A stretch of 64,000 nucleotides of DNA from Limiplasma sp036645955 (GCA_036645955.1 JAVXND010000007.1:1-64000), one strand, 5' to 3'; numbered from the stretch's first letter, positions 1-9,196 are shown. The notes: generated from the sequence alone by a model not told the origin. Made by a program: numbers and translations.

Positions 1-282
1 CCTGCATTTAGCAGACCCGCTGGTGATCGTCCTGCGTATGGCAAGCCTGCTGGCGACCGCCCCGCGCGTCCCGATGGGGAGCGTTCTTTTGGCAAACCGT
101 CTTTTTCAAAGCCTGCGTATGGCAAACCCGCTGGTGACCGTCCTGCATTTAGCAGACCCGCTGGTGATCGTCCTGCGTATGGCAAGCCTGCTGGCGACCG
201 CCCCGCGCGTCCCGATGGAGAGCGTTCGTTTGGCAAGCCGTCTTTTTCGAAGCCCGCATTTAGCAGACCCGCTGGTGACCGC
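1..282 (+). repeat. 141-bp tandem repeat, two near-identical copies in coding sequence
   Basis: Bases 1-141 recur at 142-282 with few substitutions, the first about 110 bases being nearly identical. The period of 141 bp is 47 codons, so frame is kept. The repeat continues in degenerate form to about base 470 and presumably also upstream of the window. It encodes the disordered N-terminal tail of the RsmB reading frame. High identity implies recent duplication or slippage. Confidence 0.85.
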
Positions 283-1878
283 CCCGCATTTAGCAGACCC
301 GCTGGTGATCGCCCCACATACGGCAAACCCGCCGGTGACCGCCCTTCGCGTCCCGCCTACGGTGACCGTCCCGCACGCGCAGAGGGAGCACGCGGTTATG
401 CAAAGCCAGAGGCAGGCAAGTCCAATTTTTCCAGACCCTCTTCAGGCAAACCAGGTTTCTCAAAACCCGCATATGTGGGCGGCCACATGCGCACGGTATC
501 ACGTTCCACCTATGCGCAAGAGCCTGTGGAATCCACGGGCTTGAGCATCAATGCCCGCCGCGTAGCCTTGGATGTGCTTTGCGATGTGCATCAAAATGGC
601 GCTTATGCCTCCCTCACACTGGATGACCAGCTGCGTGCCGCAAAGCTAAGCCCCGAGGATCGCCGCTTGGTGACAAGCATTGTATACGGCACCTTGGAAA
701 ATGAAACGCGCATTGATTACGCACTGGATAAGCTCATGGAGCATCCCACACAAGTGCCCGTACAACGGGACATTTTGCGCATGAGCGCGTATCAGATTTT
801 GTTTTTGGACCGTGTGCCTGATAGCGCCGCGGTAAATGAAGCTGTCAAAATTGTGAAGAGCATGGATATGGAGTCGGCATCAGGCTTCATTAACGCTGTG
901 CTTCGCAACCTTGTGCGCGGCAAGGAAGAAATGGAATGGCCAAAGCGTGAGGACGACCTTCGCGAATATTTGCACATCATAGGCAGCATGCCTATGTGGA
1001 TTGTGGACAAGCTGATTGCCGCCTATGGCGAGGAGGAAGCTGAGCTCATTGTCATGTTCCGCGATACGGAGCATCCCTTGGTGCTTCGTCCCAACCTTGC
1101 ACGCTTGACAGATGCTGAATTTGAAGCATTGCTTGAAAAGAAAGCTTGGCGCTGTGAACGCGCACTTGCTCCGCATGCGTATTTTGTGTATGGCGCATCG
1201 GAAATTACCTTCGATCGGGATTACATCGACGGCTTATTCTCCATTCAAGGGCAGAGCAGTATGCTGGCCGCAGAGGCTGTGGGCGCAAAGGTCGGCATGA
1301 AAATTTTGGATGCCTGTGCCGCACCGGGCGGAAAATCCGCTTATCTGTGCGAAAGCATGCAGATGACGGGGCGTGTATATGCTTGGGAGCTGCATGAAAA
1401 GCGTACCCTGCTGTTAGAAGGCGTGAAGCGTCGCTTGCACCTTGATAATTTGCGTATTTCAGTGCGCGATGCAACCGAGCCGCGTGACGATTTGGACGAA
1501 ATGCTTGACGCGGTGCTCTTGGACGCGCCTTGCAGCGGCTTGGGCGTGATGGTGCAAAAGCCCGATATAAAGCTTCGCCTGAAAGAAGAGGATATCGAGC
1601 CCATTGTAAAGCAACAACAGAAAATGCTGGAAACCCTTTGCCGCTATGTGAAGCGCGGAGGCTTGTTGGTTTATAGCACCTGCTCTATTTTGCCAGAGGA
1701 AAACACGGAGCAAATCCGCGCGTTTTTGGAGGCGCATCCTGATTATCAGCTGGAAGCACTGCCGGCCTCTTACCCTGAAGTACTGCGTGCGCACCAACAG
1801 CCATTGGGCTTGCAGCTGCTGAACTATCGCGATGGTGTGGAAGGCTTCTTTATTGCACGCATGCGGAGGAACCGTTGA
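1..1878 (+). CDS. rsmB: RsmB 16S rRNA (cytosine-C5) methyltransferase with repetitive N-terminal extension (5' partial)
   Basis: Methylates 16S rRNA cytosine 967 (E. coli numbering) using SAM. The core runs from about codon 475 to 1878: a NusB-like helical domain, then a Rossmann methyltransferase with motif I DACAAPGGKS, and the two catalytic cysteines of the family in DAPCSG (codon 1531-1533) and YSTCS (codon 1681-1683). Reading frame 1 is open from base 1 into the core with no stop, adding at least 158 residues rich in G, R, P, D, K and aromatics (units such as GDRPAYGKPA, ERSFGKPSFSKP). No convincing ribosome binding site precedes GTG 475 or ATG 487, so I treat the extension as part of the protein; its real start is outside the window. 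Core identification is very sure, the extension fairly sure. It overlaps rlmN as TGATG. Confidence 0.9.
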   Translation, partial: PAFSRPAGDRPAYGKPAGDRPARPDGERSFGKPSFSKPAYGKPAGDRPAFSRPAGDRPAYGKPAGDRPARPDGERSFGKPSFSKPAFSRPAGDRPAFSRPAGDRPTYGKPAGDRPSRPAYGDRPARAEGARGYAKPEAGKSNFSRPSSGKPGFSKPAYVGGHMRTVSRSTYAQEPVESTGLSINARRVALDVLCDVHQNGAYASLTLDDQLRAAKLSPEDRRLVTSIVYGTLENETRIDYALDKLMEHPTQVPVQRDILRMSAYQILFLDRVPDSAAVNEAVKIVKSMDMESASGFINAVLRNLVRGKEEMEWPKREDDLREYLHIIGSMPMWIVDKLIAAYGEEEAELIVMFRDTEHPLVLRPNLARLTDAEFEALLEKKAWRCERALAPHAYFVYGASEITFDRDYIDGLFSIQGQSSMLAAEAVGAKVGMKILDACAAPGGKSAYLCESMQMTGRVYAWELHEKRTLLLEGVKRRLHLDNLRISVRDATEPRDDLDEMLDAVLLDAPCSGLGVMVQKPDIKLRLKEEDIEPIVKQQQKMLETLCRYVKRGGLLVYSTCSILPEENTEQIRAFLEAHPDYQLEALPASYPEVLRAHQQPLGLQLLNYRDGVEGFFIARMRRNR

Positions 1879-2921
1879 TGACTGAAAAGCGCGTTTTGCT
1901 GGATGCGACGTTGCCCGAGCTTACCCAGTATCTTTCTGCGCTCGGGCAACCCGCTTTTCGCGCCAAACAGCTTTTTCAATGGCTTCATAAGGGCGTGCCA
2001 TTTTTGGAAATGGCCAACCTTCCCAAGGAGCTTCGGGAAAGGCTGTCAACAGAATGCTATGATCTGCCCATGACGCTTCACGAGGTATTTCCATCCCAAA
2101 AGGATGATACCGTCAAGTTTTTATTTGCCTGTGCGGATGGAAACTTGATTGAAGGCGTGCTGATGCACTACCATTACGGCTACTCCCTTTGCATTTCCAC
2201 ACAGGTGGGGTGCAAAATGGGCTGTGCTTTTTGTGCCAGCACGCTCAACGGCTGTGTGAGAAGCTTGAGCGCGGGCGAAATGATTGCCGAGGTGCTATTG
2301 GCCAACCGCTATTTAGCCGAGCGCGGACGGGTGGGGCACATTGTGTTAATGGGCAGCGGCGAGCCGTTGGATAACTATGATCAAACCATTCGCTTCCTGC
2401 GGCTGGTGAACGACCCGGCGGGCTTGGGCATAGGCTTGCGCAATTTATCGCTAAGTACATGCGGGCTTGTGCCGCAAATACGCCGCCTGTGGGGCGAGGG
2501 CTTGCCCATTACCCTCAGCATTTCATTGCATGCGCCCAATGATGAAATTCGCACGCAGATCATGCCCATTGCTAAAACCTACCCCATTGCGGAGCTGATG
2601 GAAAGCGTGCGCGAATATGTGCGTCAAACGGGGAGGCGCGTGGTGTTTGAGTATGCGCTGATTGATGAGCTCAACAGCAATGCTTCGCATGCGCGAGAGC
2701 TGGCAAAGCTGATTGCGGGGCTGCAGTGCCATGTGAACCTGATTCCCTTAAACCATGTAGAGGAAAGCAGTTTGATTCCCGCAAGCCCAAGCGATGTGCA
2801 AAGGTTTCTTGAAACGCTGGAGGGCTTGCATGTGTCTGCTACCATTCGCCGCGAAATGGGTACGGACATTGCGGGTGCATGCGGTCAGCTCCGCAGGAGG
2901 CACTTGCAATCGGCGACATAA
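1878..2921 (+). CDS. rlmN: RlmN dual-specificity 23S rRNA/tRNA adenine-C2 methyltransferase
   Basis: Radical-SAM enzyme that methylates C2 of A2503 in 23S rRNA and of A37 in some tRNAs. The radical SAM cluster motif CKMGCAFC (C-x3-C-x2-C) is visible near residues 114-121, followed by GSGEPLDN and the C-terminal MGTDIAGACGQL segment carrying the family's conserved cysteine. The 347 residues match the usual family length. I choose ATG 1878, which overlaps the rsmB TGA and has GGAGGA seven bases upstream, over the in-frame TTG at 1875. Part of the conserved rsmB-rlmN-prpC-prkC-rsgA-rpe cluster. Confidence 0.95.
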   Translation: MTEKRVLLDATLPELTQYLSALGQPAFRAKQLFQWLHKGVPFLEMANLPKELRERLSTECYDLPMTLHEVFPSQKDDTVKFLFACADGNLIEGVLMHYHYGYSLCISTQVGCKMGCAFCASTLNGCVRSLSAGEMIAEVLLANRYLAERGRVGHIVLMGSGEPLDNYDQTIRFLRLVNDPAGLGIGLRNLSLSTCGLVPQIRRLWGEGLPITLSISLHAPNDEIRTQIMPIAKTYPIAELMESVREYVRQTGRRVVFEYALIDELNSNASHARELAKLIAGLQCHVNLIPLNHVEESSLIPASPSDVQRFLETLEGLHVSATIRREMGTDIAGACGQLRRRHLQSAT

Positions 2922-2979
2922 ATTGGTACCATAGGAGAGGCGATTCTTGAAGCGTGTTGGGCAGGAGGATGAGTAAACG

Positions 2980-3696
2980 ATGCGGGTGTGCCAAAAAACC
3001 CATCAAGGGCTGGTACGGGCTAGCAATCAGGATAGTTTGCTGGTGGACGAACATGTCTTTGGCGTTGCTGACGGCATGGGCGGTCACAAGGGCGGCGAAA
3101 CTGCTAGCCGTGTTGCTGTGCAGGTGCTCAAGAATGCACTTCATAACAAAAGTGCGGAGGAGCATGCTTTGCGCGTGGGCGTGGAGGCGGCCAACCGCCG
3201 CGTTTTTGACATGGCCAAGCATGACAGCGGTTTAAACGGCATGGGCACAACACTCACTGTGCTGTGGGAGGGCAAGGCGCATTTGCTGATCGGCCATGTG
3301 GGCGACAGCCGCGCTTACCGCTTTAGAGGTGGCAAGCTAGAGCAAATCACGGAGGATCACAGCATTGTGGCGGAGCTTTTGCGCAACAATGTCATCACCG
3401 CAGAAATGGCGCGCAATCACCCCTATAAAAATGTCATTACACGCGCTGTAGGCATTGACCCCGTGGTTCATGTGGATATTCTCAAAGTTGATAAGCAAGA
3501 GGATGACCTTTGGCTCCTCTGCTCCGATGGCCTTTACAACATGGTGAGCGATGAGGACATGGCCGATATACTGGCCGTTCCGAGCGAAAACGAGGAAGCT
3601 GCCGCTGAAAAGCTGCTTGCACTTGCGCTTGCACATGGCGGCACAGATAACATCAGCTTTGTGCTCTGCCGTGTGACGGAGGTGAAAGCCGAATGA
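2980..3696 (+). CDS. prpC: PrpC/Stp-type PP2C serine/threonine phosphatase
   Basis: Cytoplasmic metal-dependent phosphatase that removes phosphates placed by the adjacent kinase. It shows the PP2C metal-binding motifs: SNQD near residue 15, VADGMGGHKGG near residues 29-39, GDSRAYR, and SDGLYNMV plus GGTDNIS toward the C-terminus. 238 residues is normal for bacterial stand-alone PP2C. AGGAGG lies 11 bases before the ATG. The stop overlaps the prkC start as ATGA, so the pair is translationally coupled. Confidence 0.95.
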   Translation: MRVCQKTHQGLVRASNQDSLLVDEHVFGVADGMGGHKGGETASRVAVQVLKNALHNKSAEEHALRVGVEAANRRVFDMAKHDSGLNGMGTTLTVLWEGKAHLLIGHVGDSRAYRFRGGKLEQITEDHSIVAELLRNNVITAEMARNHPYKNVITRAVGIDPVVHVDILKVDKQEDDLWLLCSDGLYNMVSDEDMADILAVPSENEEAAAEKLLALALAHGGTDNISFVLCRVTEVKAE

Positions 3697-5609
3697 TGAA
3701 GGGCATGGTTTTCGCCGAGAGATACAAGCTTGAGGATTTTATTGGTCAGGGCGGCATGTCGCTGGTTTACCGTGCGGTGGATATTCGCACGGGGCACAGC
3801 GTTGCGGTGAAAATTCTCAAAAGCGAGTACAACAGCGATAAGGAGTTTTTGGAACGCTTTCAGCGTGAAGCACAAGCGGCGAGCCTGATGTCACACCACA
3901 ACATTGTCAATTTGCTGGATGTTGGGGTGGAGGGCGATTACCGTTATTTGGTACTGGAATATGTGAGCGGTAACACATTAAAGGACGTGATCCGCCAAAA
4001 AGGTCGGCTCAACGCCAATACAACCATACAAATAGCCATCCGCATTTTAAGCGCACTTCAGCATGCGCATGACAATGGCATTATTCACCGAGATATTAAG
4101 CCGCAAAACGTACTTGTCCATTCAGACGGGCATGTGAAGGTAGCGGATTTTGGCATTGCGCGCATGACAAACGCTTTTACCATCAGCAAAGGGGATACCG
4201 TGGTTGGCTCTGTGCATTATTCCTCGCCAGAGCAAGCTACGGGCAGTGTGGTAGAAGCCACAAGCGACCTGTATTCAACAGGCGTTGTGATGTATGAAAT
4301 GCTCACGGGACGCGTGCCCTTTGTGGGTGATACGCCTGTGGCGGTTGCCATGCAGCATATACAGGATGCGCCGCCCCCCATTGTGGACTTTGCGCCCGAA
4401 ACGCCCCCTTCCGTGATAGCGGTTGTGATGAAGGCGCTGGAGAAAAACCCCAAGAACCGCTACCAAAATGCACGGGAAATGGCAGACGCGTTGATGAAGG
4501 CCAAGGACGGCAAAATGGACCCAGAGCTTTTTTTGCTGGATGCTGACATACAACCCTCCCAAACCGTGAAGCGTGTGCGTGAATTGAGTCCGCGCTCCGC
4601 ACAACCCACAACCCAGCAGCAAAGGCGCGTGCGCGGTACAACATTGGGGCGGCACAGGCCTATACGCAGGCGGCTGGGTCAAAAAGTGACAAAGCTTGTG
4701 ATTTCTTCCTTGGCGGTAACAGGGGTGCTTGCCATGCTGGTGCTAGGCGTGATTGGCGTGTATAACCGCATTACCAACAGCGCTGTTGCGCCCGATGTGG
4801 TAGGCTTGAACATAACCGACGCAATGGACATGGCCAAACGCGAGGGACTCAATTGGCAGCAAACCGACATCAATCATGAAAGCTTACCCGCAGGCACGGT
4901 CATCTCCCAAATACCCGAGGGGGATACCCAAATGGAAAAAGGGGACAGCTTGCTTGTAACGGTGAGCCTAGGGCCTACCAATGCCATTATGGTGAATTTG
5001 AAAGGCAAGCTGTACGAGGAAGCCTCCTCACGCCTGAAAGAACGGGGCTTTGGGATTGTGGTGATCAAGACCATATCCGCACAGCCTTCAGGCACAGTGC
5101 TTGCTCAAAAACCCGAGGCGGGGCAAAGCTATGTGGTAGGGCAGGATGTGGAGCTCACCATTTCCGCAGGCAGTACCATGGTGCCCGAGGTCACAAAAAT
5201 GTCCGCGGAACAAGCAACCGCTGTTTTGCGCGAAAACATGCTGATGACGGGTGAAATGCTGTATGTGAAGGTGGAGGACAAGGCCTTGTTTGGCACCGTG
5301 GTGGCGCAAGCCCCCGAGGCTGGTACACTGGCCATGCCAGACACGCCTGTCAAGCTCACCATAGCGGTTGAAAGTGAAGAATATCAAGGGGAAATTAGCC
5401 TAACGCCGCCCACCAGCAATAAAGAGCAGCAGCTTCGTGTGACGCTGGTGGTTAACGGCAAGGAAATGGTAAAATATGAAGGCATGGTTGCGGCTGACAC
5501 ACAAAGCGCCATGCTGATTCCGCTTTCGTGCGATGTGGGCGGGACGCTTGCCTGCAATATCTATTTGGACGGGAAGCTGTTTACACAGCAAGAGGTAACG
5601 CTTGAGTAA
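3693..5609 (+). CDS. prkC: PrkC (Stk1) membrane Ser/Thr kinase with three PASTA domains
   Basis: Eukaryotic-type receptor kinase that senses peptidoglycan fragments or lipid II. Kinase domain about residues 10-270 with glycine loop GQGG, Lys40 in VAVK, the HRD triad at 132-134 and DFG at 152-154. A basic juxtamembrane segment leads to one transmembrane helix near residues 330-352. Three PASTA repeats follow (about 365-430, 432-496, 497-562), then a short extra beta-rich extracellular segment of about 75 residues that I do not recognise. Coupled to prpC upstream and overlapping rsgA downstream. IreB, a known substrate of this kinase family in Enterococcus, is encoded at 42.7 kb. Confidence 0.95.
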   Translation: MMKGMVFAERYKLEDFIGQGGMSLVYRAVDIRTGHSVAVKILKSEYNSDKEFLERFQREAQAASLMSHHNIVNLLDVGVEGDYRYLVLEYVSGNTLKDVIRQKGRLNANTTIQIAIRILSALQHAHDNGIIHRDIKPQNVLVHSDGHVKVADFGIARMTNAFTISKGDTVVGSVHYSSPEQATGSVVEATSDLYSTGVVMYEMLTGRVPFVGDTPVAVAMQHIQDAPPPIVDFAPETPPSVIAVVMKALEKNPKNRYQNAREMADALMKAKDGKMDPELFLLDADIQPSQTVKRVRELSPRSAQPTTQQQRRVRGTTLGRHRPIRRRLGQKVTKLVISSLAVTGVLAMLVLGVIGVYNRITNSAVAPDVVGLNITDAMDMAKREGLNWQQTDINHESLPAGTVISQIPEGDTQMEKGDSLLVTVSLGPTNAIMVNLKGKLYEEASSRLKERGFGIVVIKTISAQPSGTVLAQKPEAGQSYVVGQDVELTISAGSTMVPEVTKMSAEQATAVLRENMLMTGEMLYVKVEDKALFGTVVAQAPEAGTLAMPDTPVKLTIAVESEEYQGEISLTPPTSNKEQQLRVTLVVNGKEMVKYEGMVAADTQSAMLIPLSCDVGGTLACNIYLDGKLFTQQEVTLE

Positions 5610-6522
5610 CAATGGAGATCCGTTGGTTTTGCCGGAATCACACGCCCTTGAAGGCGTGATTGTCAAAGGGGTCGGAGGGCTCTATTACGCGCGTGGGAAA
5701 GATGAAGCGGTGCATGTGCTGCGTGCCAAGGGTGTTTTCCGCAAGCGCCATATCACCCCCATGGTTGGCGACCATATTTTGTTTACGCCCGGCAGCGGGG
5801 ATATGCATGGCTGGCTGGATGAAATTCTTCCGCGTGAGAGTGAAATGGTGCGGCCCTCCGTTGCCAATATTCGTCATATTATCCTTGTGCTTGCGCCAGA
5901 ACCCGCGCCAGATTATTTGCTGCTGGACACGCTCCTTATTATGGCATTCAAGCAGGGCATTGCACCCGTATTGGTTGTGAATAAGTGCGATTTAAATATC
6001 GAGCTTGCAAAACGCGTGAAAATCGAATATGCTATGTTAGGTGTGCCAATTTTAGCGGTTAGCGCGCAAACGGGGCAGGGGATAGAGGAGCTTCGTGTGC
6101 TGTTAAAAAGCGGCATTTGCTGTTTCGCCGGGCAATCTGGCGTGGGCAAGAGCACATTGCTTAACACAGCCACAGGGCTTGTTCTGGAAACAGGGGAGAT
6201 CAGCCGTAAAATCAGTCGGGGTAAAAACACAACCCGTCATGCAGAGCTGATGTTTCAAGGCCCTTACCAAGTACTGGATACCCCTGGATTTAGCTTGCTA
6301 GAATTGTGGGAGGGGTTGGAACCCATTGAACTGAAGGGGTATTATCCTGAATTTACACCTTATGAGGGTGAGTGCAAATTTGCCCCCTGCTACCACCTGA
6401 GCGAACCTGGCTGTGCGGTGCTTTGCGCCGCGCAGAAGGGCATGCTAAACACCGAACGCCTGAACCGTTATCATCTGCTTCTGAAAAAGGTGCAGGAAAC
6501 TTGGAGGAACCGATATGATTAA
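5602..6522 (+). CDS. rsgA: RsgA ribosome small subunit-dependent GTPase
   Basis: Circularly permuted GTPase that checks late 30S subunit maturation. An OB-fold N-terminus is followed by GTPase motifs in permuted order: NKCD (G4), GQSGVGKS (G1), DTPG (G3), and a C-terminal zinc knuckle C-x4-C-x-H-x5-C (CKFAPCYH...C). The start is TTG 5602, inside the prkC stop region, with AAGAGG six bases upstream; no ATG fits near this position. 306 residues, family-typical. Overlaps rpe by 8 bases. Confidence 0.94.
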   Translation: MSNNGDPLVLPESHALEGVIVKGVGGLYYARGKDEAVHVLRAKGVFRKRHITPMVGDHILFTPGSGDMHGWLDEILPRESEMVRPSVANIRHIILVLAPEPAPDYLLLDTLLIMAFKQGIAPVLVVNKCDLNIELAKRVKIEYAMLGVPILAVSAQTGQGIEELRVLLKSGICCFAGQSGVGKSTLLNTATGLVLETGEISRKISRGKNTTRHAELMFQGPYQVLDTPGFSLLELWEGLEPIELKGYYPEFTPYEGECKFAPCYHLSEPGCAVLCAAQKGMLNTERLNRYHLLLKKVQETWRNRYD

Positions 6523-7147
6523 GATTTCACCCTCGATTTTGGCCGCTGACCCCTTGTGCTTGGGGCAAGCGGCACAGCTTGTGCGAAACGCGGGCTGTGA
6601 TGAACTGCATTTTGATGTGATGGACGGGCATTTTGTGCCCAACCTGACCTTCGGGCCGCATATTCTCAAGGCCATGAAGCGTGAAACGGACATTTGCTAC
6701 GATGTACATTTGATGCTGTCTAAGCCCATGGTGATGGCGGATCGCTTTATGGATGCAGGCGCTGATATTCTCACGGTGCATGCGGAGGCGGAGGGCTTTG
6801 AAGCGTGCCTTGAGCGCATCAGCGAACGCGGCGTAAAGGCGGGTGCCTCGCTCAAACCGGCAACCCCCGCAGATACGCTCAAGGCTTATCTTCACCGCTT
6901 GGATCGTGTGCTGCTGATGACGGTAGAGCCGGGCTTTGGCGGGCAAAAGCTGATGGCGGAGGTGCTTCATAAAGCGCGCGAGTTAAGAGCCTTGGGCTTC
7001 GCGGGTGAAATTGAAGCGGATGGCGGCATTACGGTAGAAAACGCGCCATTGCTTGCAAAAGCGGGCGTGGACGTGCTGGTGATGGGCACGGCGTTCTTTT
7101 CTGCCGCAAACCCCGAAAGCGTTGTAAAGCTTGTGCATGAGCTGTAG
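6515..7147 (+). CDS. rpe: Ribulose-5-phosphate 3-epimerase
   Basis: Pentose phosphate enzyme interconverting D-ribulose-5-P and D-xylulose-5-P; TIM barrel, metal-dependent. Family motifs are complete: SPSILAAD at the N-terminus, FDVMDGHFVPN, DVHLM, VEPGFGGQ and EADGGI. 210 residues, slightly short but intact. ATG 6515 overlaps the end of rsgA, continuing the operon. In Bacillus subtilis thiN and spoVM follow rpe; here thiN is missing and a helicase is inserted before spoVM. Confidence 0.96.
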   Translation: MIKISPSILAADPLCLGQAAQLVRNAGCDELHFDVMDGHFVPNLTFGPHILKAMKRETDICYDVHLMLSKPMVMADRFMDAGADILTVHAEAEGFEACLERISERGVKAGASLKPATPADTLKAYLHRLDRVLLMTVEPGFGGQKLMAEVLHKARELRALGFAGEIEADGGITVENAPLLAKAGVDVLVMGTAFFSAANPESVVKLVHEL

Positions 7148-7216
7148 CTGATGATGGGCATGCTATCCTAAGCTACAGATGAACCCCTCTGTGCTTTTGA
7201 GAAAGGATGGGCCCTT

Positions 7217-7309
7217 ATGAACAAGCAGACTCCCAAACCATCACAAACCCCATTATTCTCTGTACCTAAACCCAAAAGGCGCATGGAACGCGCGCCTGTA
7301 AAGCATTAA
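7217..7309 (+). CDS. Possible 30-residue basic proline-rich small protein
   Basis: An ATG at 7217 with AAAGGA nine bases upstream opens a 30-codon frame ending TAA 7307-7309. The product is basic and rich in Pro, Lys and Arg, with no membrane segment and no family I recognise. It sits between rpe and the helicase, in a different frame from the helicase, so it could be a short upstream ORF or leader peptide. Supported only by start and RBS geometry. Confidence 0.35.
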   Translation: MNKQTPKPSQTPLFSVPKPKRRMERAPVKH

Positions 7310-7347
7310 AAGCGTTGCCGCAAAGAAAAAAAGAATGGACTGAAAAC

Positions 7348-9063
7348 ATGAATTTTGAAAACATGAACCTGATTGCCCCTTTATTAACCGCTGTTGCCGA
7401 TTATGGCTATGACGAGCCTACCCCCATTCAGCGCGAAACCATCCCTCCTGTTTTGGAAGGAAAAGATGTTTTGGGCTGTGCACAAACGGGAACCGGCAAG
7501 ACGGCAGCGTTTGCGTTGCCAATTTTACAGCGATTGAATGAGGAACGCAAACCGCTTACGGGCAGACGGCCCATTCGTGCGTTGATTTTAACGCCTACGC
7601 GTGAGCTGGCTATGCAAATATATGAAAATTTCGTAGGCTACGGAAAGCGCTTGGCACTGCGCTCCTGCGTGATTTTTGGCGGCGTGAGCCAATATGGACA
7701 GGTGGAGCAGCTGCGGCGCGGCGTTGATATTTTGGTTGCTACACCAGGACGGCTGAACGATCTGATTGGTCAAGGCTTCATCAACCTTTCCCATGTGGAG
7801 ATTTTTGTACTGGACGAAGCGGATCGGATGCTGGATATGGGCTTTATTATTGATGTGCGCAAGGTCATCGCCTTGCTGCCCGAAAAGAAGCAAACGCTGT
7901 TCTTCTCCGCAACCATGCCAAACGAGGTGGAAAAGCTTGCGCTAAGCATTCTGGATCATCCTGTAATGGTGAAGGTAGACCCCGTAACCAGCACGGTGGA
8001 TGCCATTGATCAAAGCATTTATTTGGTAGACAAGGTGAACAAGAAGCTGCTTCTGGCTGACCTTTTGCACAAGCCAGAGGTGGAGAGCGCCCTTGTGTTT
8101 ACACGCACCAAGCATGGTGCGGACAGGGTGGTACGGGAGCTGGAAAGCGCCCATATCAACTCCAAAGCCATCCATGGAGATAAAAGCCAATGCGCCCGCC
8201 AGCAAGCGCTTGCAGACTTTAAGAACAACCGCATTCGTGTGCTGGTGGCAACGGATATCGCGGCGCGAGGCATTGACATTGCAGGACTATCCCATGTGAT
8301 CAACTATGATTTGCCAAACGAGCCAGAGGCGTACATCCATCGCATTGGCCGTACAGGACGCGCGGGCTTAGAAGGCGCGGCTATCAGCTTTTGCTGTATT
8401 GATGAAATGAAGGATCTCAAGGCCATTGAAAGGCTGATTGGCAAGCCCATTCCCAAACAGGAATGCCCATGGCCCATGCAGGTTTTTGTGGAGAGCATAA
8501 AGCCAAGCAGAATGTCACATGGCGCGGGGCGTTTGGAGAGCTCCTCGCCGCGCGGTATGAGACAAGCCTCGTCCGAGCGCGGCATGAGGCAAGCTTCACC
8601 CGAGCGCAGTGCAAGGCAGTCTGCCGCAGAGCGCATGGAGCGTGCGGCAAGACGGGGCGGAAATGACCGTGACGAAGGCTTTGGCGGCGAGCGTGCGCAG
8701 GGCAAGGGTGCGGGCTATGCGCCGCACAGAGCAGGCGCAGGCGCTTCTTATGCAGGCGGCCGAAGCACTGCCTATGGCGCAAGAGCGCATTCTGCCGCAA
8801 AGCCCATGTCAAGGCTTTCAACGCCTGTAGCAAGGGATGCACAGGGCGCTTCCTCCGCCATGAGGTCCACCCCTCTGGAACGGCCGGTGCGTTCCTCTGC
8901 GGCTGCGGCAGCGGGCACATCCTCTGAGCGCAGATATGGCCGCAGTCCTGAGCATGAGAGCAGCCGTGGCAGTGTGCATGTGCACGAGCCTATGGCGCAA
9001 GAGCGGAGTTCCTCTAAAAGAATGCCCAAAAGACCGTTGGCAACGGGCTTAGACAGGCGGTAA
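7348..9063 (+). CDS. DEAD-box RNA helicase (RhlE/CshA-like) with long low-complexity tail
   Basis: ATP-dependent RNA helicase. Motifs in order: Q motif TPIQ, Walker A AQTGTGKT (residues 45-52), PTRELA, TPGR, DEAD (in VLDEADRMLD), SAT, ARGIDI and HRIGRTGRAG. After about residue 375 the last ~195 residues are a disordered tail rich in Ser, Arg, Gly, Ala and Met, with imperfect RGMRQAS/ERSARQS units, probably for RNA binding. I pick ATG 7348 because MNFENMNL is a typical start for the family; the longer in-frame TTG 7315 has no better RBS. A strong terminator follows directly. Confidence 0.92.
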   Translation: MNFENMNLIAPLLTAVADYGYDEPTPIQRETIPPVLEGKDVLGCAQTGTGKTAAFALPILQRLNEERKPLTGRRPIRALILTPTRELAMQIYENFVGYGKRLALRSCVIFGGVSQYGQVEQLRRGVDILVATPGRLNDLIGQGFINLSHVEIFVLDEADRMLDMGFIIDVRKVIALLPEKKQTLFFSATMPNEVEKLALSILDHPVMVKVDPVTSTVDAIDQSIYLVDKVNKKLLLADLLHKPEVESALVFTRTKHGADRVVRELESAHINSKAIHGDKSQCARQQALADFKNNRIRVLVATDIAARGIDIAGLSHVINYDLPNEPEAYIHRIGRTGRAGLEGAAISFCCIDEMKDLKAIERLIGKPIPKQECPWPMQVFVESIKPSRMSHGAGRLESSSPRGMRQASSERGMRQASPERSARQSAAERMERAARRGGNDRDEGFGGERAQGKGAGYAPHRAGAGASYAGGRSTAYGARAHSAAKPMSRLSTPVARDAQGASSAMRSTPLERPVRSSAAAAAGTSSERRYGRSPEHESSRGSVHVHEPMAQERSSSKRMPKRPLATGLDRR

Positions 9064-9110
9064 TCAAAAAGACAATGACCTTGATAGGTCATTGTCTTTT
9101 TGATTTTGTA
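9064..9110 (+). terminator. Intrinsic terminator after the DEAD-box helicase
   Basis: A perfect 17-bp inverted repeat (arms 9064-9080 and 9087-9103) with a 6-base loop; the T-rich 3' arm runs into TTTT. It closes the rsmB-to-helicase transcription block. Confidence 0.9.
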
Positions 9111-9126
9111 TGATGTATGAATGGAT

Positions 9127-9196
9127 GGGGGGAGGGGGAGGGGGAAGTGTGAACGCAAACTGGGCGGACACCATATATGGTGTCCCTACAGGGAAT
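9127..9196. repeat. G-tract cluster and palindromic hairpins in intergenic DNA
   Basis: Three closely spaced G tracts of 6, 5 and 5 bases at 9127-9144 are followed by a perfect 20-bp palindrome at 9166-9185 (GGACACCATATATGGTGTCC) and a second small hairpin TCCCT-AC-AGGGA at about 9182-9193. Nothing coding is visible between the helicase terminator and 9290. It resembles a dispersed palindromic intergenic repeat, but I see only one copy here. Confidence 0.5.

Noticed and set aside
23..544. 173-codon + frame rich in Leu, Ala, Pro over the 5' repeats
   Set aside because: It is the out-of-frame reading of the repeat whose frame 1 continues into RsmB; its composition follows from the repeated DNA.
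7315..7347. Extended TTG start for the DEAD-box helicase
   Set aside because: No RBS, and the family N-terminus begins at ATG 7348.
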